Part shown: positions 13,592 to 25,500 of the stretch, one piece after another
How the letters are laid out: each line of letters starts with the position of its first letter
Position numbering within the stretch: the stretch's first letter is position 1
Origin: Paramecium sonneborni
Taxonomy: Eukaryota; Ciliophora; Oligohymenophorea; Peniculida; Parameciidae
Length of the DNA stretch: 64,000 nt
Assembly: GCA_905182985.1 (NCBI GenBank)
Contig: CAJJDN010000050.1
Coordinates: forward strand, 434,001-498,000
Direction of reading: 5' to 3'
Notes under the pieces: generated by a model
Told to the model about the DNA's origin: nothing
The model's input: only the letters and a program-made list of their open reading frames with translations
Database searches by the model: none
Program-made: the position numbers and the translations under genes

Positions 13592-14528
13592 GGAACAATT
13601 ATAAAACTTTATAATTGAATAGATAGAAATGAAAATTACAAATAGTTCATTTAAAGGATAGAAAGTCACAAGGAGAAATAGTATAGGTTAAAATTCAAAA
13701 GGAGGATTTAATTTGATTTAGATAAGTTAGGTTGATAATCAGAAATCTATGGTTTTTAATGAATAATGGAATGAGTAATTTGAAGATATGAAGACTGATA
13801 TATAGATGTTGTTTGAGATGAGAGAAGAGATAGAATAAAAGTTTAAAGTTTTTGAAGCTGACTTTTCAGTTGCTATATAGAATTTTGATAGGAATCATAC
13901 CCATGTATTAAAATTGAAATCTGATATTTTTAATGATACAGAATATTTGAATAATCAGATAAAGATATTAATAAGAGAAAAGGAATTAATGAATCGAAAA
14001 TTTTCATTACTTTTATAATTATTTTCTGGTGGTTCTGAGATGGCATAAATAACAGTTGCTTATTTATTGAAATAATTGAAAGATCCAATAAAGTTTACGT
14101 CTGATTTAGGAATGGTATTTGAATTTAGAAATGAGATATGTAGTTACAGATCATCAAATTATGAAGTAGAAGATCTTTTGAAAAAATCATTTTAGAGTTT
14201 CATAGATATTTGGGATAAAAATGAATTATTAGAGGTAAGGGAATTTAATCCTCATTGGTATTTCAATAATTACATATACAAAAACCATATAGGTTTATCA
14301 AAGACTTTAGAGAGATCCTTTGAAAGAACAATTAAATGTGCAACTTAGACAGTAGCAGATGTAGAAGATTAAATAAAGAAATCTGGAAAATAAAGAAATA
14401 CTTCTTAAAAATAATCAATTATGTTAAATTTAGATTCAACGAGATAGAAAAGAATGACAGTTAGATCTTTATACAAATAGTCAGAACGTGATGATTCTAG
14501 TGAGTTTTTTCCAAAAGTAAAAAAGTGA
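12289..14528 (+). CDS. Gln-rich coiled-coil protein, 737 aa
   Basis: This is the only complete copy of a gene whose 5' part is also written at 9874 and 10973. The start is MEDFSLETRIREVVYELSQP. One intron is needed at 12994-13019: the 24-base TAG acceptor would lead into an early TGA, while the acceptor two bases later (TAGAG, 26 bases) restores a frame that runs to TGA at 14526. The protein is strongly helical with long stretches of heptad-like Gln, Glu, Lys, Leu and Asn (about residues 30-480). A less charged segment follows (SGGSEMAQITVAYLLKQLKD, about residue 570), then a basic Ser-rich tail. This suggests a cytoskeletal or basal-body type coiled coil, but no family is recognised. Confidence 0.85.
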
Positions 14529-14580
14529 ATAAATTTATATGATTTATGATACATTATATTAATAATGAATAAATAAATTT

Positions 14581-16537
14581 ATGGATTAAGAAAGGAGAAG
14601 ACGATGGATTCAGACTTAATAATAAAAACTTGAAGATATCAAATAAAGAAAACTTACTCCAACACATCATCTCAAAACTGATAATTTTAGATTAAGTAAA
14701 ACTGAAAAGATTATTTAATTAAAATAATCATCCATGTTAAAACATTAATAAACTATGGCTATTGATGAATATATTTCAAAAGGAGATTGTAAACTCATAT
14801 TTTTACAATAATAAAATGAAGATATTGGATTTAAAACTTTTACAGAAATGATGAAAACTAATTCAAGTTGGTGGGGAAAAGCAGATAAATTAAATCCAAA
14901 TGAATCAACTCTAAAAAATAGATTATAATTTAATCAAATCTAAGCTAATGAATTTAAAAATTAACTAAACAGAAAATGGACAAGCACAGTAAATGAAATT
15001 ACAGAGTTGATTAATAAATAATAAGAAATTTAACAGCTTTAAAAAGTAAAGAAAATAAAATTAAAACCTAAACCGATTCCTTAAGTTGAAGAAGATGAAT
15101 AAAATACAAATGAAAATAATAAATAATTTGATCCAACATCAACATTTATAAAAGTGTTTTGGTTTAATATATAGATAGATGAATGGAAACCCCCAATTAG
15201 AGAAGGATGTTCTGTAACTTATATTCCTTCTTTAAATAAAGCATATATGTATGGTGGAATTGGGAATGATCTATTTAAAAATATAATAGCTTTAAATACT
15301 TAAACATGGGTTTGGAAAGATATAGGAGTTGGAAAAGGAGAAGCACCAGAAGAAGGTAGATTTGGACATACAGGCACTTAATATAAATAAAATATTATTA
15401 TATATGGAGGAGAAAAGAAATTTAATTAAGTTATGAAGATTAGAGAATGTTATAATGATGTTAGAATGTTTAATCCATTAGAAAAGACATGGGCTTAATT
15501 AAAGACAAGTGGTGATTTTATAGAAGGAAGAAGAAACCATATAGCTTAATGTATTGGAAAATACTTTATCATTTTTGGTGGAATTAATTCATATGGTAAA
15601 GTCTTGAATGATGTTTGTGGTTTAAATTTAGAAACAAATAAATGGTATTCTATATAATATGTTTTAGGTCAATTCTCTAAGTAGAAAATCAATTTCTTGA
15701 AGGAGTCTCTGATGCTGCATCTGCATCTCTATTCAATGGAGAAATTAAAATGGAGAATCCATATTTTACTTATGATTGTAATAAGAAAAAAGGAAAATAT
15801 CCAACTGTCAATTAAGAAGGAATTTATGTTTTTGGAGGTAGAATCTAAAATGGAGATGCTTCTAATGATTTAAGAGTCATTTAATTTGGATTTAAACCTA
15901 TTAGGATCATTAAATTAAAAACCAAAGTATTACTATTCAATCATTTTAGGGATAAGCACCAATTCCTCGCTATTCTCATAGTCTTAATTATTTTTATCAT
16001 CTAAATGCTCTAATTATTTATGGAGGAAGAAATGATTCTAGAGATGGCAACATTCTTAATGATTTATATGTTTTGTAATTAATGTAGATGAATTGGGTAT
16101 TAGTCTAATAAATTGGAGCCTTAAAATATGGTAAATGTAGTCATTGCAGTGTTTCTATAGATTCAAAAATATTGATTTTTGGAGGCTATACATAAAATGT
16201 TTATGCTAATGCTGATATTCAATTAATAGAATTAGATTAACAAAAAGTGTCTAAGATGATTAAAGAAAATAAAATCAATAATTAATTAACAATAAGCAGC
16301 TCAGATTTACTTACTAATGCCAATTTGAAGGTTTTTAAAACTGAATTATATCAAGAAATTGCTGATTTAGAATTAAATGAATTAAAAAAACCATTTGATA
16401 CTATGCGTATGAGTTCATAAAATTTTAAAACATTCATGCCTTTGCCCTCTATGAATAACTCCTAATTAATACAAGATTATAAATTACTAAGATTGAACTC
16501 TAAGTTTTCGAAAAATAATATCTTTCAAAGTATATGA
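14581..16537 (+). CDS. Kelch-repeat protein, 636 aa
   Basis: The model has two 23-base introns (15645-15667 and 15927-15949), both GTA...TAG, and exon lengths that sum to 637 codons. A charged N-terminal region (about residues 1-190) precedes a kelch beta-propeller. Six blades show the Gly-Gly signature: MYGGIGN, IIYGGEKK, IIFGGINS, YVFGGRIQ, IIYGGRND and LIFGGYTQ, several followed by N-D-V/L and then Trp as is usual for kelch. The C-terminal 110 residues are polar. Kelch propellers are protein-interaction platforms; the partner cannot be told from sequence. No BTB, F-box or RING is seen. The ATG lies 52 bp after the upstream stop. Confidence 0.92.
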
Positions 16538-16963
16538 TACAAATTTTCTTATTTAAATAACATATTATTTTATACTATATTTAGGATTATATAATGTAGT
16601 GCAAAATTATTTTGTTATTAAAATTTGGAGGTTTTTGTTAATCAAATTTATTTTCTTTTGCTTATAATTAATCAACATTTTCTTTGTCTACTAAAATACC
16701 ATAGCTATCAATTTAATTATTTTATTTTTACAAATAATGCTTCGTTTATTTTACATAATAATTATAGTTTTTCAATTTCAAAACTAGTAAATCTTTAAGT
16801 TTAATTCGAAATATAGTCTTTTATAAATGATTAATCTTTTACATTAATAACTTCCTTAATTTCTACATAATAAATCATCTATAAAATATTATAATCTTAA
16901 ATTTCTTTATATGCGATAATTTTTGTGAATTATTCAGGCAACGAAAATCTTTAATTAATATAA
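16538..16963. other. AT-rich intergenic stretch
   Basis: This is the interval between the converging kelch gene and the small minus-strand gene. It is extremely AT-rich. I see no conserved frame, RNA gene or repeat in it. The duplicated block that is repeated at 17955 begins inside it, at 16701. Confidence 0.6.
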
Positions 16964-17538
16964 TCAATGGAAGTAGTTAGAAAAAGCATTCTTAAAAGTG
17001 AATAAGTAGTTTTTTAGAATTTTTTTTTTATACTTTTTTTTTTAATTATTATTGAACTTTTCAAGTTGAATTTCTTTTAGAAAATCCAACATTTTTTCTA
17101 ATTTTCGTTTAACTAATTCATCTAATGCAGCATAAATTAAATCTCTCAAATTTACAGATTATTGAGTTAAAAGTTGAAGACTCATAATATTGGCAAAGTT
17201 ACCTGAATTTTTTACATATAATTTTGTGATAATCTTTAAACGAATTTAAATAAATATTAGATATTTCCAATACAATAAATAATTTTCAAATATAAATTTA
17301 TAATTTAAAATATTTAAATTTCTATTTTCATTTTTAAGAACGTATATAGAAGTCGAAGAAAGTCTCTGAAATGAAATGAGTAATAAAAAAGAAACAAAAT
17401 CTCTTTTAATAAAATATAAATCTGTAAATTGGCATCTTGTCTAAAAGCTCAAAATCTCAATTAGACTTATCCTTATTGTAATATAGTTAAATTTAGATTT
17501 TCATCTAAGAATTACTTCTAATGTTATTCTATGGGCAT
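16964..17538 (-). CDS. Small helical protein, 182 aa (first copy)
   Basis: Start MPIEQHQKQF, with one 26-base intron at 17441-17466 (GTCTAATT...TTTTAG). Without it an in-frame TGA would interrupt a frame open for 180 codons, so the intron model explains the apparent break. The middle is hydrophobic and aromatic (about residues 45-110). The C-terminal part is amphipathic and Lys-rich (for example LDELVKRKLEKMLDFLKEI). No family recognised. An identical copy at 18218-18792 results from the assembly duplication; in reality there is one gene. Confidence 0.6.
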
Positions 17539-17672
17539 AATTATCATCTTCAGAATTTGATTCACAAAAAAATTTATTCATTAATTTAAAAATTTATTTA
17601 AAAACATATTATCAAATTCTATAATAAATATTTAAAGTATATATTTAACCAAAATGTAAAATAAATATATTA

Positions 17673-17953
17673 TCAATTGCTGCTGCGGAATTTCGGAGAT
17701 TCTGCTATTTTATTGCTCCCATAAAAACAATTCTCCTTCTCCTCTCCATCAAAATTTGATTTGTTATCTACTTAAAGTTTTAACATTAATTATTAGCACC
17801 ATTAATTAAATTAAATTACAAATTATCTCTTTGAAATCATTTATTAAACACAACTTTAATGTTCATCTAATCTCTTTTTATATATAGTCATAATATTATG
17901 AAATGGCTTCATTTACATGGATTCGATAATATTCACTTCATTATGTAATATAT
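17673..17953 (-). pseudogene. Truncated duplicate of 295-aa gene 3' end
   Basis: These are the last 281 bases of the minus-strand gene annotated at 18927-19837, ending at the N. They are identical to bases 18927-19207 and are an assembly duplicate. Confidence 0.85.
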
Positions 17954-18217
17954 NATAGCTATCAATTTAATTATTTTATTTTTACAAATAATGCTTCGTT
18001 TATTTTACATAATAATTATAGTTTTTCAATTTCAAAACTAGTAAATCTTTAAGTTTAATTCGAAATATAGTCTTTTATAAATGATTAATCTTTTACATTA
18101 ATAACTTCCTTAATTTCTACATAATAAATCATCTATAAAATATTATAATCTTAAATTTCTTTATATGCGATAATTTTTGTGAATTATTCAGGCAACGAAA
18201 ATCTTTAATTAATATAA

Positions 18218-18792
18218 TCAATGGAAGTAGTTAGAAAAAGCATTCTTAAAAGTGAATAAGTAGTTTTTTAGAATTTTTTTTTTATACTTTTTTTTTTAAT
18301 TATTATTGAACTTTTCAAGTTGAATTTCTTTTAGAAAATCCAACATTTTTTCTAATTTTCGTTTAACTAATTCATCTAATGCAGCATAAATTAAATCTCT
18401 CAAATTTACAGATTATTGAGTTAAAAGTTGAAGACTCATAATATTGGCAAAGTTACCTGAATTTTTTACATATAATTTTGTGATAATCTTTAAACGAATT
18501 TAAATAAATATTAGATATTTCCAATACAATAAATAATTTTCAAATATAAATTTATAATTTAAAATATTTAAATTTCTATTTTCATTTTTAAGAACGTATA
18601 TAGAAGTCGAAGAAAGTCTCTGAAATGAAATGAGTAATAAAAAAGAAACAAAATCTCTTTTAATAAAATATAAATCTGTAAATTGGCATCTTGTCTAAAA
18701 GCTCAAAATCTCAATTAGACTTATCCTTATTGTAATATAGTTAAATTTAGATTTTCATCTAAGAATTACTTCTAATGTTATTCTATGGGCAT
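18218..18792 (-). CDS. Small helical protein, 182 aa (duplicate copy)
   Basis: This is identical to 16964-17538, offset by 1254, with its intron at 18695-18720. It lies in the second copy of a block repeated across the N at 17954. Read as the same gene written twice. Confidence 0.6.
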
Positions 18793-18926
18793 AATTATCA
18801 TCTTCAGAATTTGATTCACAAAAAAATTTATTCATTAATTTAAAAATTTATTTAAAAACATATTATCAAATTCTATAATAAATATTTAAAGTATATATTT
18901 AACCAAAATGTAAAATAAATATATTA

Positions 18927-19837
18927 TCAATTGCTGCTGCGGAATTTCGGAGATTCTGCTATTTTATTGCTCCCATAAAAACAATTCTCCTTCTCCTCTC
19001 CATCAAAATTTGATTTGTTATCTACTTAAAGTTTTAACATTAATTATTAGCACCATTAATTAAATTAAATTACAAATTATCTCTTTGAAATCATTTATTA
19101 AACACAACTTTAATGTTCATCTAATCTCTTTTTATATATAGTCATAATATTATGAAATGGCTTCATTTACATGGATTCGATAATATTCACTTCATTATGT
19201 AATATATCATCCTTCATCTTATACAATGAATCAGATATAGATTAAGTAATTTATGTATAAGATAATTATTCTTATTACAATTACATACATAAGGAATCCT
19301 TAAATCATTATAAATGTTTACTTTTAATTAAATGATTGTCTATACAATAGAATGCAATTATAATTCAATTAATTGAACTTAAGCTTAAAGTTAATCTAAA
19401 TGCTAAATTTTCATTATATTTTATGAAAGTTATTCTTTAAAATTATTTAAACTTCTCTTTCTCTCCTCCATCTCTAAAAAACTGTTAATGTCAGTTGGTA
19501 ACTAAATTTCATTCCCATTTGTTATTCTACTAGGACATTCTTTTGCAAATTTTTTATCAATTAAGACACATTCACTTAATTTTGGTGATTAAGAAGTTTT
19601 GCTCATTAAATTTGATGCCGATAAGCAATTTTGTAGTTTAGGAGATATTTATATATTATTTTTAGCCCTATCAGATGCAGCCTTTTAATCTTGAATGTTT
19701 TTATTGTTCATTCTACTCAAAATCAAAGAAATTTAAGATGCTGTGGTTTAAGTCTATTCCTTCCCTTTTGTTCCTTTCTACTCCTTAGATTGATTTTTGG
19801 CTTTTATGTAGTATTAATGAACTGACTTCAGCTACAT
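18927..19837 (-). CDS. Unknown protein, 295 aa
   Basis: Start MQLKSVHQYYIKAKNQSKEQ. One 23-base intron at 19299-19321 (GTAAACATT...TTTAAG); skipping it gives a premature TGA at 19214. The protein is polar throughout. It has a Ser/Gln-rich N-terminal half and a helical middle with a likely short coiled coil (FKEQLSQNIMKIQHLDQLQA, about residues 135-175). The C terminus is charged. No family recognised. It is divergent from the next plus-strand gene, with 349 bp between start codons. Confidence 0.72.
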
Positions 19838-20186
19838 AAATTTAACTAACTTTTTTTATTATTAATTTAGTACAATATATTACAAAAAATGATTATTTTG
19901 CATTTTGTACATTAATTTTTTTTCCATGTACAAGTTAAATATTCTTGCACCTAAACAATTTTTTGATTTGCAAACCCCAGTCAACTTTCTTGTAAAAAAA
20001 AAAAATTTTGCAAATGTGAGAGAGATTAGATAAAAAAATAAAATTGGATTTGGTTGTAAAGTTGGTTCTTAGTCTTTACCACATAATATATGGATATATA
20101 CTTCACTTAGCCTTTAAAGTAATCGAATAATAAAACCTCAAGGATCTTTGGCATTCCATCAAAAAAAAAATAAACTACCGATTTAT
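19838..20186. promoter_or_regulatory. Divergent intergenic region (shared promoter inferred)
   Basis: These 349 bp separate two divergently oriented start codons, so upstream signals for both genes should lie here. Poly-A and poly-T tracts are visible, as is common in ciliate intergenic DNA. I cannot point to a specific motif. The duplicated block starts at 19932 within it. Confidence 0.35.
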
Positions 20187-21047
20187 ATGTCTAGAAAGGA
20201 TATGATGAATGAATTAGAAAAATTTAAATAGAGAGCAAGTTCGACATCTCCATCAAAAAAATAGAAAAAATATCACAACATATTTTTTAATAATAACGAA
20301 AGGAATGAAAAGTTAAAAAAGTATTTTCAGACACATAGAGAAAGTAGTCCTTAAAAATTGACTAGTATATCGAATATAGAAGATTCACGTTAATAAATTT
20401 TTTAATCACCTAAATAGTATGAAAATAATTTCAAAAGATTAAATTCTGTGAATCCTTCTATTTAGCCAAGATTTCCTTAATTAAAGAAAAATTAAATAAA
20501 AGCAGAATCTAAAGAAATAGATAGACAAAATAGTGAATTAATGAATACATCTATCAACTAAAACTGTGAAGATAGTACTTCAGGGATATAGGAAAGAATT
20601 TAATCTAGAAAATATTATTAAAACAGTAAATGTAATATTTAAAGAAATAAGTTTTTAAATGACTCGTATAGATTATATGGTTTTGTAACAGAGATTAAAG
20701 ATACAAAATAAAAATATACAATGTTATAAGTTAGCAATTTTAACAATCTTAGTAAATCAAGTGAATAAAATAATAATAATAATGTAAGTTCAAGTAAATC
20801 AAGAGAGGTTACTCCATAAAATAAAAGCATGAAGAAATCAAAGTCTTCTAAAGATAAATTATATAATTTGCTTAAACAATCTCATTTAAAGTATCTTGAA
20901 AGAAATTATAAAACTCCTGATAAAAGACATAAATCTCCAAAAAAAAAAGAGGAATATGAAATAACAAAAAATAAAAATGTTATTCTTTCTTATTTTCCAA
21001 ATTAAGGTTTAGGTTAGATTAATAAAAAATAATAATAATTTGCATGA
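20187..21047 (+). CDS. Ser/Lys-rich basic protein, 286 aa (first copy)
   Basis: An uninterrupted ciliate-code frame starting MSRKDMMNELEKFKQRASST. The whole protein is low complexity: Ser, Lys, Asn and Gln rich, strongly basic, with S-P and T-P pairs (TSPSKK, ESSPQK, TPDKRHKSPKKK) that look like phosphorylation sites. No globular domain is evident. It may be a disordered cytoskeletal or nuclear protein; function unknown. An identical complete copy at 21563-22423 is an assembly duplicate. Confidence 0.75.
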
Positions 21048-21562
21048 TAAAATACTTTTGACTATATTTGAAATATTTTTTTGATTGATATTTTGAGAAT
21101 AAATAAAAAATTATAATTCTTAATATAATTTATAAATATATATATAATATAAAATAATATTAGAATGGATATAAAATGAAAATGTAATAATCATTTAGAT
21201 TCTAGTCTTCTTGCAGTATTTTCTTCGAGCCATCGAATAAAAGATTTATCTTAATATCTTCCAAATATTTCTTTATGAAAATAAGATTCTGCTGCACATA
21301 AAGCTGNAAGTTAAATATTCTTGCACCTAAACAATTTTTTGATTTGCAAACCCCAGTCAACTTTCTTGTAAAAAAAAAAAATTTTGCAAATGTGAGAGAG
21401 ATTAGATAAAAAAATAAAATTGGATTTGGTTGTAAAGTTGGTTCTTAGTCTTTACCACATAATATATGGATATATACTTCACTTAGCCTTTAAAGTAATC
21501 GAATAATAAAACCTCAAGGATCTTTGGCATTCCATCAAAAAAAAAATAAACTACCGATTTAT

Positions 21563-22423
21563 ATGTCTAGAAAGGATATGATGAATGAATTAGAAAAATT
21601 TAAATAGAGAGCAAGTTCGACATCTCCATCAAAAAAATAGAAAAAATATCACAACATATTTTTTAATAATAACGAAAGGAATGAAAAGTTAAAAAAGTAT
21701 TTTCAGACACATAGAGAAAGTAGTCCTTAAAAATTGACTAGTATATCGAATATAGAAGATTCACGTTAATAAATTTTTTAATCACCTAAATAGTATGAAA
21801 ATAATTTCAAAAGATTAAATTCTGTGAATCCTTCTATTTAGCCAAGATTTCCTTAATTAAAGAAAAATTAAATAAAAGCAGAATCTAAAGAAATAGATAG
21901 ACAAAATAGTGAATTAATGAATACATCTATCAACTAAAACTGTGAAGATAGTACTTCAGGGATATAGGAAAGAATTTAATCTAGAAAATATTATTAAAAC
22001 AGTAAATGTAATATTTAAAGAAATAAGTTTTTAAATGACTCGTATAGATTATATGGTTTTGTAACAGAGATTAAAGATACAAAATAAAAATATACAATGT
22101 TATAAGTTAGCAATTTTAACAATCTTAGTAAATCAAGTGAATAAAATAATAATAATAATGTAAGTTCAAGTAAATCAAGAGAGGTTACTCCATAAAATAA
22201 AAGCATGAAGAAATCAAAGTCTTCTAAAGATAAATTATATAATTTGCTTAAACAATCTCATTTAAAGTATCTTGAAAGAAATTATAAAACTCCTGATAAA
22301 AGACATAAATCTCCAAAAAAAAAAGAGGAATATGAAATAACAAAAAATAAAAATGTTATTCTTTCTTATTTTCCAAATTAAGGTTTAGGTTAGATTAATA
22401 AAAAATAATAATAATTTGCATGA
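21563..22423 (+). CDS. Ser/Lys-rich basic protein, 286 aa (duplicate copy)
   Basis: This is identical to 20187-21047, offset by 1376, in the second copy of the block repeated across the N at 21307. Treat it as the same gene. It converges on the patatin gene with about 140 bp between stops. Confidence 0.75.
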
Positions 22424-22566
22424 TAAAATACTTTTGACTATATTTGAAATATTTTTTTGATTGATATTTTGAGAATAAATAAAAAATTATAATTCTTAAT
22501 ATAATTTATAAATATATATATAATATAAAATAATATTAGAATGGATATAAAATGAAAATGTAATAA

Positions 22567-25500
22567 TCATTTAGATTCTAGTCTTCTTGCAGTATTTTCT
22601 TCGAGCCATCGAATAAAAGATTTATCTTAATATCTTCCAAATATTTCTTTATGAAAATAAGATTCTGCTGCACATAAAGCTGCAGATTAATATTCTTCAA
22701 AAACTTTAGGATCAGTACAATCCATTTGTGCCATACTTTCTAATTTATTTTAAAGAATAAAATAATACCTTAAAGATCATATTCTGGAATAATTCTAAGA
22801 TATTTACCTTCATGTCTTTTAAGTTCAAGATCAACAAAATCTTAATTACTTTCTCCAAAAGCATCAATAATTTTACCGACACTCAATAAACCTTCATCAA
22901 TTTATAATTACTATTTTTATTTAGCTAATCCAGTAGAGAGACTTAAAAGAAAGAAATTATCTTAATCTCTATTTAACATACACTTTCTTAAATCTTCTAA
23001 AACAAAATTAGATGGATTATTAACTCCAATTCCTCCATCTATAAATTAATATTCTTTTCCAGCTAAAGATTTAATTTATGCAGCAGGGAAATAAGTAGGA
23101 GCAGCTGAAGTAGCTCTACCTACATCTTTCATTAAAAAGTTTTCAGTAAGATCAACTTTAGCTTTCCGAGAACTAAATACTTTAGCAACAGTTTCTCCTC
23201 TTTATTTTTATAATTTAACTGCAGTAACAATTACATTAGTATTAGATATTGTTTCACTAAGTTTAACAGTTCCACAATATCTCGATAACACATTTTCTAT
23301 TCCTTTAGCATCATATTTAGATTTACTCATTATATTCCAAACTCCTCTTTTTGAATCTTCAAATATGGTCTTTCCTTCTTCTGTAAATAATTTAATTAAA
23401 CCATCTTTATCAACTAATGGAGTTTAACCATCTTTTGTTCCTACCATTGTTAATGCTAACATTCCTCCTATTGATGTACCACCAATACTATCAAATAATT
23501 AATATGGTTCTTTTTTCATTTATGTACATAAATAATTTACTATTGTTGCCGGTAATAATCCTCTCATTCCACCTCCATCTAAAGATAAACCAGTATAACT
23601 ATAATCTGAAATATCTATTCTAAAAGTATCTTACTTTACAAATTTCTCACTTAACATTATTTCCTTTTATTCTTTCTTCTCTCTAAAATAATTTATCTTT
23701 GATATTCCTAATTTATAAAATGTTCTCTATTTTACATCCTAATCTAATATATTTAAATCAAATAATATAACTGTTTATGAATTTTAATATAATTTAGTTA
23801 ATAGTCTTAAAGAATCATCATCAATTGTAGGAAGAGTTATCGATAATGTTATTAATTTTTCAAATAAATATTAAATATCTTATTTTAAACTTTTTAATCT
23901 CAAATCCATATGTTATAATGTTTAACTTTTCATTAATTCTTCAAAAATCAAACAAGAATCTAGTATTTCATTTGAAAAAAATATTTATGTTAAAGATTTA
24001 TTTTATCCTATTGATTTAGAAAGTTCTTAAATCACTTCTAATTTAAATTTATTTCTTCTTAAATCTAATGCTTATATATTATAACTTAAACTTAAAAATT
24101 TACAAAATGATGATATATCCTAATCTATCTCAAAACTTTTCTAAAGTGTTAAATTTTTGATATTTATCATTTAACTTTCCTTATTTTACCATTATTATTA
24201 TTCTAACTTTGCTAATAATTCAAATTTAGCATTTCCTACATTATTATGACTTAAATTTAAAGAATTTATTGGAGTTTTTACAATCTTTACTTACAATGCT
24301 TATTCAAATAAATGATTCAATCCTTAACTTGTTATCTAATTTCTACTCAAATCAATATATCTCAAATTTTCACATTCCCAAAATTATTTACTTATCGATA
24401 TTAACATATTATCATCTATTCCAGCATTACTTAAATTCAAATGTTAAATATTTATTACATTAAATGTTCCTTCACTAAATATTTCATTTAAATTATCTGC
24501 AGTTAAACTATTTCCAGAAAAATCTAAAGATGGAAAATGAAGATATTTATCTGATTATTTTAAATTAGATAAATATTTTTCTATTATTTAATTCTTTATT
24601 ATTTTTAAATTCGCAAAACTAACCTTTATAAATTACTTATAATAAGAAATTTATTATAATAATTAAATTATTTTCTCTAATACAGATTCACTTACACTAG
24701 GTATTGATATCCATTCTATATTCTATAAAAATTATTTCACACTCTAATTCATTTATAAGTATTCATTACCTATACTTGATTCTATTATTAATGAAAAATC
24801 TACTAAAAATTAATCAAGAAACTTTCGTTTATCTTCACTTTTATGAGAAATCAAAGATTATAATTCTAAAGTATTTATAAATAAATTCTTAAACAAACAT
24901 TAAAATATTCCAAAAATGTACACTTTTTTACTTTTTTCATCAAGTTATTTTGATAAAAAAGTTAAAAATTAACTTTATTAATCCTCATTAACTATTCCAC
25001 TTTTTACTAAATATGTTGGTAAAGGAGATCTTGAATATTAATCAGTAAATAGAAATTTCTCATAAATATCACCTAACAATGAAAACATTATTTCTACATA
25101 TGTTTTTTAAAATGATGATTCTTCTTCATTAACTTTTATTATTTTTTTATTTGCTAATTATTTAAAAGCACCATTTGATGTAATATCATCAAAAATTACT
25201 TATATCCCTTATAAAATCCACATTTCAACTATTTCTTATTATAATTATTTGCAGCCTTTAGCTTAAATCTTATTAAGTTAATTGATTGTATAAACTTAAG
25301 TTAATTATGGACAATTATTTACATTTAAATTTTACAAAAATTAACCACTCATTTCAATTGATTTTAAATTTGGTAATTCTTATGCCAATAACGTCTTTAA
25401 TCTCAAAAATTGTAATTTCTTTTAAACTCCCAATTATATTAATCCAGTACAACCACTAATATTTAATACATGCAATTCACTGCATTTATAACAAATTTCA

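Larger units (their letters stand above)
16701..19207. repeat. Exact 1253-bp duplicate joined by a single N (assembly overlap)
   Basis: Bases 16701-17953 recur exactly as 17955-19207 after one N at 17954, at a constant offset of 1254. The block contains a complete small minus-strand gene, which therefore appears twice, and the 3' part of the next minus-strand gene, which is cut at 17953. Read as unmerged contig overlap. Confidence 0.9.
19932..22682. repeat. Exact 1375-bp duplicate joined by a single N (assembly overlap)
   Basis: Bases 19932-21306 recur exactly as 21308-22682 after one N at 21307, at a constant offset of 1376. Each copy holds the complete 286-residue plus-strand gene and the 3' end of the patatin gene. 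The partial patatin tail at 21191-21306 is cut by the N. Read as unmerged contig overlap. Confidence 0.9.

Noticed and set aside
17501..17503. TGA read as a sense codon (recoding) in a 200-codon minus-strand frame
   Set aside because: A 26-base intron at 17441-17466 with a different start removes the need for read-through. The same held for nearly all internal TGAs examined.
20639..22206. Standard-code ORFs repeated on the minus strand (for example 20639-20830 and 22015-22206)
   Set aside because: They lie antisense to a well-formed ciliate-code gene and are shadows of it. Similar standard-code ORFs opposite the coiled-coil gene and in the 34-38 kb block are dismissed for the same reason.
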